Source: Acanthamoeba sp. SK_2022b (Eukaryota > Discosea > Longamoebia > Acanthamoebidae). Taken from it: a stretch of DNA of 64,000 bases. A program made the position numbers and the translations under genes. This document shows positions 1-11,358 of the stretch, one piece after another (position 1 is the stretch's first letter; every line of letters begins with the position of its first letter). The stretch lies in contig JANDJZ010000128.1 of assembly GCA_027943245.1 (NCBI GenBank), positions 45,524-109,523 of the forward strand. The letters run 5' to 3'. The notes beneath the pieces are model-generated. The model did no database searches, was not told the origin of the DNA, and worked only from the letters and a program-made list of their open reading frames with translations.

Positions 1-1058
1 GAGGCAGTTGGGGGAAGTACCGATCGAGTATGAAGCCGGTTAAAGCTTGGGTCATTCGAGCTAGGTATCGGACTGCCGCACCCACCCCACCATACGTGGT
101 GCCCGAGCAGCTGATATGGCGAGCTGGGGTGATCAGTGAGAAGGGGATTTCCATCTTGGTGTACCCACAAAACCGTACTTTGTATCCTGCTAACTCCTTC
201 GTGGCCATAGTGCCTCCTTATCCACTCCGAGTTCATCCAATCCGAGCCAATGGTGTGCTGGGTGTTCTCGATGATCGCGTAGACCTTCTCTCCGAGTGAA
301 GACACCGCAGGAGATTCGGGTGTAGCAGGCTGCCACTGAGTCCAATCAAATGGATCTCGTTGGAACACCACATCTCTAGTATCCGACATGAACACATCTT
401 ACCGCAGCAGTCAGGAAAATGCAGGCTGGTGCGACGGGAAATGTTGTGGCACCAGTGTACTGAGCGCTGTGGGCCGCAAGCCACAACTGATAAACCGGGT
501 AGCGGAGTGTCATCCCCTGACTGAATGTGGGCTTGCGCTCAATCGGGTGCCTGATGCTGTAGTCGTAGGCCAGTGAACCGGGGAAGAAGTAGGGGTACTC
601 AGGCTGACAGAACTCCACATGCACCTTGTACTGCCTGTCCATGACAAGGTCAGGCTATGCACGGCAAGCTGAGGTTACAAAACGAGGAAAAGCAAACACG
701 CACCTGAGCTTTTGTTGAAGTAGCTCAGAGCTATCTTCTTGAGACTGAAAGAGCACGATGTCGCCCTGTATTTTCTCACAACAAGTGTGTCTGCGTCAAT
801 CCGCTGTTAGATCGATAATGCCAGAGTACGTACGGTGAAGTTAGTGTTGCGAAGTGATAGCACAAAGTTGCGAAGTGCGTCCCACTTGTATCCTCTGGCC
901 ATGCCAAGAACTACTTGTGGTGTATGTGTATCGTCGTTCCGCTTGTCCTCCATTTCTTGAGATTTTGTGAGGTGGAACTGTACAAGGATGACCACCACCA
1001 CGAGAACGAGAAGAGCCAACAGCACCGCGGTCCTATGGCGATATGGTGAAACAGGCAT
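1..1058 (-). CDS. Putative type II membrane glycosyltransferase, 3' end outside the window
   Basis: The N-terminus (start 1058) has a short basic stretch followed by a strongly hydrophobic helix, which reads as a signal anchor for the secretory pathway. A first intron lies at about 766-833. Downstream the exons carry the motif DTRDVVFQRDPF (near 330-390) and then, across a second intron of about 70 bases near 120-190, HISCSGTTYGG. The DxRDVxFQxDPF pattern followed by a CSGT motif is seen in a family of nucleotide-sugar-transferase-like proteins; the acidic DxRD is the probable metal and sugar-nucleotide site. The acceptor sugar cannot be told. The gene runs off the left edge, so its C-terminus is missing. 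The family call is by motif memory only, so the exact glycosyltransferase class is left open. Confidence 0.6.
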
Positions 1059-1363
1059 GGCCTTTCCGCACCTGCGTAGTGGTTTTGTTGCCTGTTTCGT
1101 GGCCTTTTTTTCTTGTTTTCTCTGCGTGCCAAGAGCGCAGTTGCAAGGAATGATCGGAATGCCATTTTTATTGGGTGACGGCCCAGACCAAGAGTTTAAC
1201 CAAGAGCTTGAAAGGGGAACACCAAGGCCTATCAGTCACCGATCATACACTGGTCTTTGTGAGCCAGGGGGTGGTTGGGAATAAATGGCTGGTGGGCTGG
1301 GTGGTGCACTGGAAAAAGGTGTCAACAGCCAGTCAGATGTTTGACCTCGTACTGCACCTGTAC
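1059..1363. other. Intergenic spacer
   Basis: About 305 bases between two genes that both read leftward. It should hold the promoter of the glycosyltransferase-like gene and the 3' flank of the GTPase gene. Short open frames cross it, but none has a recognisable motif and no RNA gene was seen. Confidence 0.5.
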
Positions 1364-4287
1364 TTAAGGCTCAGCTGGGGGCGCAGTGCTCTTGCCCTTG
1401 CGCACTCGGACAGCGGCGCGCCAAGCAGGGCTGCGATTGCGGGCCAGGAAGGCCTGCCTCCGCTTCCTTCGCTCCGATGTCCTATTCTTAGCCGTCTGCT
1501 TCTGAGCGTCGCTGCCGTTCTTGGTGTTCGCCTCGTTCGCCGACTCATCGTTGCCTTTTTCTTCTTCACCATCCTCATCCGCGAACGCGTCTTCAAAGTC
1601 ATCCTCGTCGTCATCGCTATCTTCTTCATCGCTCTTCCTCTCATTTCCTGCCGCTCCGACTCCGCCCCGGTCCTGGTCGCGATGGCGTGGCTGCGTGCCA
1701 GGCTTTGGAACCTTGCCGTGCTTCTTCACACCACCTGGCGTATGCTTTCTCTTCTCAATCTCGAAAGGCATGAGCGGCTGCACGCGCACGTATTCGTGTA
1801 AGACAGGTGCCGGCAGGCTCGCCGAGAGGATGCCATGGCGCATGATGACGGAGGGAGGAGCACCTCTCGCAAGAAGATGCCCACGCCCTCGGGCGATACC
1901 GAACGGAGGTGTATGTCCCTGTCGAATTTGGGCGTCACCAGCGAGGTCCAGCCCAGGCCAGAGAACACGATGTCGGCGAACGACTTCTTCAAGCCTCCTC
2001 GCTCCTCGTCAGCTGTTCCGTCGGACAGGAGCGACGTGCTCTGTGAGCAATGAAAAACAAAAACAAAAAACAAAAAACCAAACAACCGCCGAGATTGATT
2101 GGTGGTTTACCTTCAATGCGTATGTCCTTGGTCACGAACTCGGGTAGCTGTTTCGCCCGCTCCTCACCGATCGGAGGCACGAGCAAGGTGCCCGCGTGCT
2201 CGGCGAGGACATTGTCAGCCTTGGCGATGGACGTCGGGTGCACCTTTAACTCCCTGTCACAAGGTCAGGAGCCGACACATCACCACCACCACTCGTGCTG
2301 CACTCTAGTCGAGAGAGAGAGAGAGAGAGAGAGGAAGGTGTACACGTACTTGGAGAGGAAAAGCGTGAGATACAACGCACTCGGCCCATCGACGTAGTCT
2401 AGCCTTCCCAACCCTCCAAAGAAGAGGGACTTGCCGGGCACGAGGCGATAGGTAACTGTGTGGCACAAGCGCATACACCAACAGCGAATGAGGCATTACC
2501 GCACGGTAGCGGTGGGCATAGCTCTTGCGCGGTACCGGGTTGTATCCTCCGCTTGGGCAACGTGAGGTTCAGCTCTTCCACGTTGAGCAGGTTGGCCATC
2601 TGATGCTTGTTGATCAGGCCTGGCGTGTCATAAAGGAAGGCCCGCTTGCCCATTTTGAGAGCTAGCTTTCCGGGAATGATGGTGCTGGCGTGAGCTCACC
2701 GGTGACCCTATGGGCTTGGCCGAGAGGGGATTTGGGGGGAGGTGGCCTCACCCTTTTTTCCGCCGAGGGGGAAAGAGATGAGGTTGAGCGTAGTGCCCGG
2801 CACAATGGACGTGGTGATCAGATTTCTCTTCTTAGGACCTGTCGTAGCGTGGTAACCATTCAGCGGTCAACGCATCAGAAGAAAGAGAGTGTGTGAGTGT
2901 TAACCCGTGCGTCAATCGAAAATGGTTTGTGAGCGCGCGGGGAAAAGTACCCTTGGTGTTGATAGAAATGAGTCGGTTGATCAGCGTGCTCTTGCCCACG
3001 TTGGTACAGCCCACTACATAGACATCCCGATCCTTGCGCATCTGCTCTACTTTCTGCAAGGCAGCAATGTAAAGCGAACATGAAGGGGTAGGGTGAGCAT
3101 TCCTCCAGTCTACGCGTCAACTTTACACTCACGCGTGCGCGGCGCATGGCCATGTACCCTTGACAGCGAATGTACGCCCTCGCCCGTCTTGGCCGAAATA
3201 AGATGGACCGCTCGGATGTTCTTGAGGCCCATCTCGGTCGCCAGTCGCTTGAGCCAAATTTGAATCCTCTCGGGCTTCGCCCCCACAGGCAGCAGGTCCA
3301 ACTACGGAACGAAAGGGTACAAAAGAAATAACATTAATATAATCTATAATAAATGGATAAGATATGAGGCAAATGTTGTCGCCGCTCCAAAGGTTAAGGA
3401 GAGATACTTTGTTCCCGACGAGCACGACGGGGTTGCTGCCGGTGATGCTCCGAAAGTCGTTGATGAAGCTGCCGCTGAAGTCAAAGATGTCCACGATCTT
3501 GACCACAAGGCAGGACTGGTCTGCAATGAGCTTGAGATGCTCCTTGACCTCTTCGTACGGTATCTTGAGCGGAGTAACGACTCCGTGATGGCGCAGACTA
3601 TGGCAGCGCTGACACACCGCGGAAAACCCTCGCTCCTCCTGCTTCAGCATTTGTGGAGGTCTGCAGACCCGCGTTTCAGCACGCCACTCGGGATAGCTTT
3701 GCGTGCGTGCGTGCGTGCAAATGAGGGAAAGGCGCACTTGTAGCCAACTGAGTGTGGGTCATCGCTCTGGAGCTTGGCACCGCATCCAGGGCACTTGCTC
3801 TCCTTCTTCTTTTTGCCAGATATGATCTGCTCGTCCTCCTGCAGCACTGGTGACAGCGAATGTAAGATTCACAACAACCAACACAACACACCAATGCAGT
3901 GAAAAGGGGCAGAGTGGAAGCGTACGCTGGTCGTCTTCAATGACCAGTCCGCCATCCGGAATCATGTTGCTCTTCCTCACACCTTGCACTTTGTCTTCCT
4001 CAGCCAGCAGCGGGATCACATCCGGTGCCTCCAATGCTGCCAAGCATTCGCACATGAGTCCGAATCCACGGTAACAGAGACAGCGGATGCGGTGCAGCAC
4101 CAGCAAGAGGGTTGGGCTCGCGAGGGAGCTGCTGCGATGGCTGCGGAGGAGTGGCCTTTGGCGGCTCCATCGGTGGGTACTTGCTCTCATCGAAGCCTTT
4201 TACACCTCCGCGACCGTTTCTCGAGCTTGATGACGACACTGCGCGGCGACCCAGTCCTACAAAAGATGGTCTCATGAATTTTAACAT
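1364..4287 (-). CDS. NOA1: Circularly permuted YqeH/NOA1-type GTPase, probably mitochondrial
   Basis: Starts at 4287 with MLKFMRPSFVGLGRRAVSSS, rich in Arg and Ser and lacking acids, as expected for a mitochondrial presequence. Next comes a treble-clef zinc motif (CPGCGAK near 3780, then CQRCHSLRHHG near 3610). The GTPase motifs follow in permuted order: G4 NKLD (split by an intron, about 3304-3407), G5 SAKTGEG (near 3190), G1 GCTNVGKS (near 3000) and G3 DTPG (near 2630). This order and the zinc finger define the YqeH family, whose members assist small ribosomal subunit assembly in bacteria and organelles (human NOA1, plant BPG2/RIF1). The C-terminus is a long tail of acidic runs followed by Arg/Lys-rich sequence (about 1364-1750) that is not part of the family core. 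Many short introns separate the motifs. Orthology to NOA1 specifically is likely but not proven. Confidence 0.88.
2311..2333. repeat. (GA)n microsatellite
   Basis: Pure GA run inside a probable intron of the GTPase gene. On the coding strand this is a CT-rich tract. Confidence 0.9.
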
Positions 4288-4628
4288 TTAAATAAGATAA
4301 ATAAATGGAAGATACCAGAGGCGGCGGAGGGACTGAGATGAAGAGGGAGCCGATTGACCACGAGCGAAGGCACGGAGCGTAGAGAAGAAAGGAGGGGCGT
4401 TATGGCCGATGCATGTGAATTTAATCGCAAGACGGAGGATCTCAACTGTACTGTGGCACTCGCGCTGTGTAGAATGCCACACAGGTTCGATCGCACAGGT
4501 GGGCCAGCCCCTGCCCTTCTTCCACACCGCAACATCTCTTGCTCTCCAAACTTGCTTTCCTTTCTTTTGCTCGCCCTGAAAAAAAACCCAAGGTGGCGGG
4601 AAAAACCAGTAACACGAATGACAAGAAG
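4288..4628. promoter_or_regulatory. Divergent intergenic region
   Basis: About 340 bases between the start of the leftward GTPase gene (4287) and the start chosen for the rightward BOD1/Shg1-domain gene (4629). Both promoters must lie here. No TATA box or named element was recognised. An in-frame upstream ATG at 4539 for the rightward gene would shorten the spacer to 251 bases. Confidence 0.4.
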
Positions 4629-6055
4629 ATGGAGAAGAGCGCTGAAGATAGAGCAAACGGACAGTCCAATGGAGAGAAGAGAAACAATGAAACTGAATCA
4701 GCACTAATGGAGGACTACATCAAGCGGACCACCCCTCAGGCGCTGCTCGAGCACATGAAACTTTACGGCTGCTTTGATCAACTTCGATCAGCTCTCGCCA
4801 AGGAGCTGGTTGATTCGGTAACTTGCTCCTTCCTGCTCAAACGCTCCAAGCTGATCGCTGGGCGGTTTTATTTATCTATTTATTTATTTATTTTAAATAT
4901 CAAGGTGCAGTGCTGCTTTAAATAATATAAATAGTTTATGAGGACTTAAAGAATACAATTGCAACAGGGAGTACAATCTCGGCTACAGGAGCGAGCACGA
5001 GCAGCGGTGGAGAGCACGCGGGCGTACACGCAAGCACCGCCATTCGACCCGACTATGCCCACCACCAAGAAGCTGCAGCACCGCAAGGCCCTGCTCTCCC
5101 GCATTCTCGACGAGCTGCATCGGTAACGAACCCCCCCCCCCCGCACAACTGCGCGCTCTTTCTCTGTCTCTCTCCCTCTCTTTTCAATACCCAACGTTAA
5201 TAACCGGCGGTGTGATGAAACCGTAAAACAGAACATCGCTTAACAAGGACATAGAAAGGGGCATCCAGGGCGTAGTGCAGGACCCGTCTTCAGCCTTCCA
5301 CGAACTGGCCCACACACAGATCAACGACGCCCTGGAGAGCATGCGCACGTCAACAGGTGGGTCATTTGCCCTTCCAGCCCCGCCATGTCAGTTCGTAACT
5401 GTGAAGGCGGTGCGTGCTCCGTGCGGTTGGCTGCTGCGCTGTTGTTGGTCCAGGCAAGAGAAAGGACAGCGAGGCGCCGGCACGTGGGTCCTCCCTCTAT
5501 CGTCCGTCGTTGCCCTCGGCATCAGGTCTTTACCCGTTCAACTTGCGACTCATTAAGACCTCACTTGTCTCACTCCCGCGTGGCGCGCCACCAAATTGAC
5601 ACCAGAGGTGGTGAAGGGCACGCCGTCACAGCTCCTTGATGAGATGCTGGGGGCTGGTCGAAGAAAGACTGAGGTACGCGGTTAGCGTTTGTCAGTCATA
5701 AGGCAGGGGATCTCATACAAACACGCGCTGCGAACGCATGCAGATGGACGCGAAGGCCAGGTCGCCAGGCGAAGCCGACGTGTCCACGGCCAAGAGAAAG
5801 CGCAGCAGCGACGGGAGAGGGGAAAACGTTTCGCCATCGACGGATAAGAGCGAGCCCAAGGGCGAAGGCGCGTCGACGAGCGGGTCAAGCGGGCAGTCCG
5901 ATGAACGCACTCTCAAACGGCAGAAGAAGGAGCGCGATTATGACGAAGCCAAGAACTACAAGCAGGGCGCAGCCGGAGCTCTGGGACGTCAGGAGACGAG
6001 CGAGAATGAGTCATCGGACAGCGACTCAAGCGATGAGGACGAAAGCAGTGCCGCT

Positions 6056-6092
<37 letters not shown>

Positions 6093-6619
6093 AGCCCTCT
6101 TCTCCCCCGGGGGAGCCATCGCGCGGCAATGATCAATCCTCGAGCGAGGATGACGACGACGACGACGACGACGGATCAAACAACGAGAACGCCGAAGTGG
6201 ACGACACTAGACGCGATGTGGATGAGGAGGACAGCAAGGAGGAGGAGGAAAAGAAGAGCAAGAAAGGGAGAAGGCTGCAGAGGTCGGGACGCAAGACCAG
6301 AGCCATCCGAAAGGCGAGCAGTAGTGATAGCAGCAGAAGCAGCAGCAGTGATGATGATGAAAAGGGACGTAGGAAGAAGGACAACAGCAGCAACGAAGAT
6401 AGCGACGATGCGGGATCGCGGGGACGAGGGTCGCGTACGAGCCTGTCGTCACGAAGACGGCGGGAGCCGGCCGAGAGCGGCAAGCGCAGGAAGGCCAAAC
6501 GGAGAGGCAGCGATGCGCGATCGACAGAGGAGGAGGACCTCGCCCTCGCACGCAAGCTCGCCGAGCAGGAGAGCGCCCGCCTCTATCCCCTTCGTCGCCG
6601 TGCCTCTCGCGGCAAATGA
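4629..6619 (+). CDS. BOD1/Shg1 (COMPASS) domain protein with acidic Ser-rich tail
   Basis: The first exon has a segment ending in YGCFDQLRSALAKEL (about 4770-4810). This matches the FDxLRxxL core of the COMPASS-Shg1 domain, found in yeast Shg1 of the Set1 methyltransferase complex and in animal BOD1 and BOD1L. The helical continuation lies in exon 2 (about 4970-5125). After two or three more exons the last exon (about 5740-6619) is a long low-complexity tail of Ser/Asp/Glu runs (coding-strand TCG and GAC repeats at 6055-6175) and then Lys/Arg blocks. The C-terminal LALARKLAEQE is a short predicted helix. The start at 4629 follows a Lys-rich upstream frame; 4539 is an in-frame alternative. A chromatin role is inferred from the domain alone. 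Confidence 0.7.
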
Positions 6620-6701
6620 CGACATGCCAATCGTTTGCACACGAGCTTTCTCGCTCTCATGCTAGCTAAAGCAACAAAACAAGGAGCGCCCCCGTAGATT
6701 A

Positions 6702-8686
6702 TTAATACTTTGTTGGGTGAGAGTTATCGCTCACAAGTGGGTAGAACTCGTCTGCGATGGCCTCGTCCTCGGCCTCGGCCTCGGGCACCACGATGGGCTT
6801 GTAGCCGGTCTTGTGCTCCGGGAAGACGCAAAAGACAACACAGCAAGCCAAGAAGCCCACCAACGCGTTGGCCGATATGGCATAGTAGATAAGCCCTGCA
6901 CGCATCACCGCAGCGAGTCAAAACGCGATCCGGCCACAAGTGTGACCAGTGGCTCCGAACCTGGATCCTCGGTGGGCCACGCGTTCTCGGAGGTGAAGTA
7001 GGAGAACAGTGAGTTGTACAAGAGCGGTCCACCGAACCCCGTGATGGTTTTGAGACCCGAGAGGACGCCCATGAGTTCGCCCTGCTGTTGCGGTCCGTAC
7101 TGCTTGGAGATGATACCCTTGCATATGGGCATCGCCATCATCGACACGGTGCGGAGTAGCATGAGCGGATACAGGTAGTAGCCGCTGGGTACGATTGCGT
7201 ACAGCCAGGTGCTCGCCTGAGTTCCATGAGCCAGGAGTCGAAGGTTAGGGCCAACACATAAAGAAGAGAGAGAGAGAGAGAGAGATGTACAGCATCAGTG
7301 AATATGGCCATAAGGAGAGACTTGCGATCTCCCAGCCAGGGCAGCACTATGCGGATGAGCACTCCCTAAAGTATTTGCGGTTGTCAAGATCAGATTTGAG
7401 GATCAGAGAAGAGAGGAAGAGATACCTGCGACAGGACATAGGTGACGCCGAAGAAGGCGGTCATAATGCCGAAGTCAATGGCGCCCCAACCAAACTTTTT
7501 CTTGAGGAAGAGCATGGAAACGGCGATTACACCTTCCTCGGCCAGGAACGTGATCATGAAGGTAAGCGCTGTCGGAGCAAAAATACGTCATCACGAACAT
7601 GCGTTGTTAGTGGATTAGCGCCGTACGAATGATGGCGCTGGCATACCGACGCTGAGGGCGTAGTAGTTGCTGAGGAGCATGGCGAATGAGCGGAATGGGT
7701 TCACACGCCCCCATTGCCACGGCGATTTCTCGGGTCGCTTGGACTCAACCATCAGGAATTGGACGTATACAATGTTGGCGGCCACCAATACCACTGATAC
7801 GATCAGCGGAATGGCGAGATTCACCTGCCATGTCTTTCAGTCAGACTGTGGGGGTGCCTTAGTGAAAATTGTCATGCGCACCTCTCCTAGCAACCCTCCA
7901 ACGATTGGACCCACCATGTAGGCCAGCCCCATGGCAATGCCGAAGATTCCAAAGTTCTTGGTGCGGTTGTCCGTGCTGGTGACATCGGCGACGTACGCGT
8001 ATCCGGCAGTATAGAAGCCGGAGCTGGCGCCCCCCACGATGCGTGTGAAGAACAATGGCCACACGCCCCATTTGAACGCAGTCACTGCTGCCATCCCTCC
8101 CATATCGATCCCGAACCCCAGCTTGGGAGCAAAAGGGGCCAAGTAAGAAGCTCTCCTCACTTGTCGTGGTTAATGTGGGAGTACCAGTGAGATGAAGAGG
8201 CAGGACGAGCGACCCCAGCGATCGGAGATGAGGCCCAACGTGGCCGCGGTAAAAAGCGTCGCTGCGGCGTTGCTGGCTGAGAGGTAGCCCTGTATGGATG
8301 ACGCCTCGCTCACGTCGCCGTCGCACAATTCTATCACAATCTGCCAGAGAGATCAACGTTGAGGTGATGGGGTCGGAATGAGTAGCAGGAAGCGAGAAAC
8401 ACCGTACAAGGGGAATCACGGCTGTGCTAAAAGAGTTGGCCAGCATGTAGAGGAAGAATGATATAAAGATGTGCAGCAGGTTGGGTTTCCGCCATGCGTC
8501 TCTAGAGCAACAGAATCGAGCCGCTTGGGTGAATCTGGAGAGGAGCTTCTTCTCGGGGGGTGGGACGTCATCAACGTATGTTTTATGCCAAAGCCTCCTT
8601 CCCTCCTCCTCCTCTATCATCAGGTCTTGCTCTTCATCTCGGTCGTCATTGGTAGAGAGCGGAGCTTCGGGGTACCTCCTGGCCAT
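6702..8686 (-). CDS. MFS transporter, TetA/MFSD14 (HIAT1)-like
   Basis: A multi-exon membrane protein with about 12 hydrophobic helices. The start at 8686 gives an acidic cytoplasmic N-terminus (MARRYPEAPLSTNDD). The helix 2-3 loop carries a D-R-WGR-type signature (SDRWGRSS near 8215). Helices 4-5 contain YVADVTSTDNRTKNFG and GPIVGGLLG (near 7890-7990), typical of the DHA/TetA branch and of animal MFSD10/MFSD14 proteins. The C-terminal half repeats the pattern (LGDRKS, near 7335) and ends in an acidic tail with a possible sorting signal (EFYPLVSD). The substrate cannot be inferred; bacterial relatives export drugs and animal relatives sit in endosomes or lysosomes. A GA microsatellite lies in one intron (7264-7285). 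Confidence 0.82.
7264..7285. repeat. (GA)n microsatellite
   Basis: GA dinucleotide run in an intron of the MFS transporter gene. Confidence 0.85.
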
Positions 8687-8920
8687 GGCTTGCAAATTGT
8701 CTGCGGAAACCTAGACCGGCCAAGCTTTTTGTGAGTTGCCTTGACATCGTGCCGATTGGAGAAAAAAGAGAGCGGACAAAAAGTGACACCAGGGCAAATA
8801 AGGACATGCCGATAAGTCGACCCCTTCCGGCCAATGGGCTATTAGCCTAGGGGCACAAGTAGCGGCGCTCCGTCCTCTTCCTCCTTCGAAGTTGTAATCT
8901 ACTACGTGTATACACTAGGC
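8687..8920. promoter_or_regulatory. Divergent intergenic region
   Basis: About 234 bases between the starts of the leftward MFS transporter and the rightward P450. Both promoters are expected here. No specific element was recognised. Confidence 0.4.
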
Positions 8921-11028
8921 ATGTTCCCGGTTCTATCTGCTATCGCCGTCTGGGCGGGAAACGGATTGCTGGTGCTAGGGGTGCTGCTTCTCGCCCTCCG
9001 CGTCTACGTTGCCCGTAAGTTGGCCGGCTTCACCAATGTGCAGACAGGCCAGCCCATGCCAGCGAAAGACTACCTGGAGAATCTGCGGCACCTCTTCAGC
9101 CTGGCCAAGCGCAGTGTTCACGTCTTCGATCCCATTGGTGCGTTCGACTGCTCCTCGCAGTTTGTCTGCTCGCATACCCCTGACTCAAGCGGTTGTGTAG
9201 AGAACGCAAGAAGGACTAGACGAGAGCTGGGACCAACCTATATTCAATGGCGTGGGCTTAAGCCGATCGTGATCGTATCCCAGCCTGAAGGTATGTGTCA
9301 ATTTGCACCGAAGACAACTTCGAACTGTTGTCGCTTATGACGTATGCTACCTTCCACACTTTCAGACGTGCGTAGAGTGCTGAACGACAAGGGAGAGCTA
9401 TTCTCCCAGGCTTCTGGTCTTGATAGGAGCCATACCTTGTCCCGCATGATGGGTACTAGCCTTGTCACTGTATCGGGGGACAAATGGAAGAGCCAACGAA
9501 GGTGCCCTATCATCGCGTGCCTGTGGTTATCCAAGGGTGCGCTCGCTGATGGTCACCGACTATCACAACAGAGCCATGGATCCAGCATTCAAGTACAAGA
9601 AGATTCAGACCTTGGTGCCCATGTTCGCTAGCTGCACTCGCAAGTTGATTACCAAATGGAAGCAGCAGCTCGATCGACCGATCAAAGTAGAAGAGGGCCT
9701 AACGGAGCTCACACTTGATGCCATTGGTTCGTCAACAATTCCTGACGATAACGTGGGGTATAAGTCCGTGACTAAGCAACCCAATTCTAAGGTATGGGAG
9801 CTTTTAGATACGATTTCGGCGCAGTATGCGGAGCAGAGGAGATAGGCAACAACCTGCAGCACTACCGTCGTATACTCTCAGCTGTGTTTCTGCCATGGAG
9901 ATCTATTTTCCCGTTTATCACGAAGCTGCCCACTGCCTACAACAAGAGGCTGGAAGAGTCCGTCCAGGACTTCCAGGCATTCTTGCACCACGTCATCTCG
10001 GCGCACAGGCACGCTCGCTTTTTTGGTACTAGACTCCGAGACTCGGTCTGACCATACCAACAGGCAGGGCGACCGCAGCAGCGACGGGAACCTTGATCTC
10101 CTTGACCACATCATAGCCATGAATGAGGATGGCAAACTCAGTACCGAGGAGGTATGGGAAACAACGCAAGGCTTCACCTGCACCTTTAACTCCTCTGTTC
10201 CACTCCACCAGATAAGCCACAACCTGTTTTTGTTTTTCCTCGCCGGCCACGATACCTCGTCGAGTGCCTTGACCGCTGCGCTCTACTTCTTGGCAAAACA
10301 TCCGGACGTACAGCAAAAAGTATGGATGGAGGTCGATTCAGTGCTCGGGGACCGAGATGACTTCAACTTCGCCGACCTTTCGAAGGTATGTGATTCCATG
10401 CATTACCACGCGTTCTGTTCACTCACTTGGATGCTTCGCTCTCGAATGTTGGCCATCAGCTCGAATACTTGTCCATGTTCCTGAAGGAAACGCTTCGTAT
10501 GCGGCCCCCAGTAGTTCAGGTTTCTGGGCGCATCGTCAAATCTGATGGGATGGTGCTCGGCGGTTATGCTATCCCCAAGGGCGCGACTGTGTCGCCCTCC
10601 ATGCCCAGTCTTCACTACGACGAGAGGTATGCTTACTGTGTCTTAATGAGTGCGAAAAGATATCTACTCACCTGGGACTTAGCCAGTGGACGGATCCATG
10701 CACCTTCAAGCCAGAACGATTTACCGGCACCGAGGCCGGTAAGGAGATCTGGACATTCTCTACTGGCCCTCGAGTGTGGTATGTATCCTCGTCCCATTTA
10801 TAGGAGATCTCCTACTGAACTGATACAAACTGTTATGGCTGCAGCATTGGCAAGAAGTTCGCCACTACGGAGATGCTGACGGTGTTGGCGATGCTCGTGC
10901 AAAAATTCCAATTCAAGCTCGTCACTCCCGACTACCAATGGAGGTTCCGCCCGGCCATCGCCCTCCGTCCCCAGGATGGGCTGCCTATGCGCGTAGAGCA
11001 GCGCATCCAAACCATCAGGAAAGATTAA
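8921..11028 (+). CDS. Cytochrome P450 monooxygenase
   Basis: The N-terminus (MFPVLSAIAVWAGNGLLVLGV) is a membrane anchor of the microsomal type. The I-helix oxygen-binding motif AGHDTSS is at about 10240-10260, the K-helix ExxR as KETLRMRPP at about 10485-10510, the meander motif FKPERF at about 10710-10725 and the heme-binding loop FSTGPRVCIG at about 10755-10850, split by an intron before the Cys-containing CIGKKFA. All four P450 landmarks are therefore present and the enzyme is probably active, using electrons from an ER reductase. The family and substrate are unknown; the AGHDTSS form and FKPERF resemble CYP4-clan enzymes. The GTG-initiated extension to 8906 is less likely than the ATG at 8921. 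The intron edges in the N-terminal third are the least certain part. Confidence 0.9.
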
Positions 11029-11358
11029 GGAGGTTACAGCTGACGCAGCACCGATGTGGGGTCGTGTAGGACTAAAGCGTTATTAGAGATACATCGTATG
11101 CTTCATTCTCTACATCGGGTGAGAGCGTGATGGGAAGGGAGCCGCGCCGGTGTAGTGGCCTTAAAACTACATCTGGCAGAAGATGCCCTGACCATGAACT
11201 GGCTGATGTAGGACTTCAGCGTGTTATTGCAGCAACGAAGAAGGGCTCCGAAGTGCCGTGGGAGTGGCTTCTGGAGTTAACTTCTCAAAAGGTGCAGCTA
11301 GGTGTCGAGTAGGTTGACGCTAGTGAGAGGCCGTCGTGAGGCTGGGCGAAGTTCAACT
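11029..11358. other. Intergenic spacer between convergent genes
   Basis: About 330 bases between the stop codons of the P450 and the choline-transporter-like gene. A 61-codon open frame crosses it but has no recognisable feature. I see no RNA gene or repeat. Confidence 0.5.

Noticed and set aside
30..299. 89-codon rightward ORF at the left edge
   Set aside because: It lies opposite the exon encoding HISCSGTTYGG and the upstream conserved block of the glycosyltransferase-like gene, and its own sequence has no domain character.
1521..2147. 208-codon rightward Ser-rich ORF
   Set aside because: It is the antisense of the acidic C-terminal tail of the YqeH-type GTPase; GAC/GAG repeats read as Ser/Leu runs on the other strand.
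5901..6665. 254-codon Arg-rich ORF overlapping the BOD1/Shg1 tail
   Set aside because: A frame-shifted reading of the same low-complexity exon; the Asp/Ser frame is the one joined to the domain.
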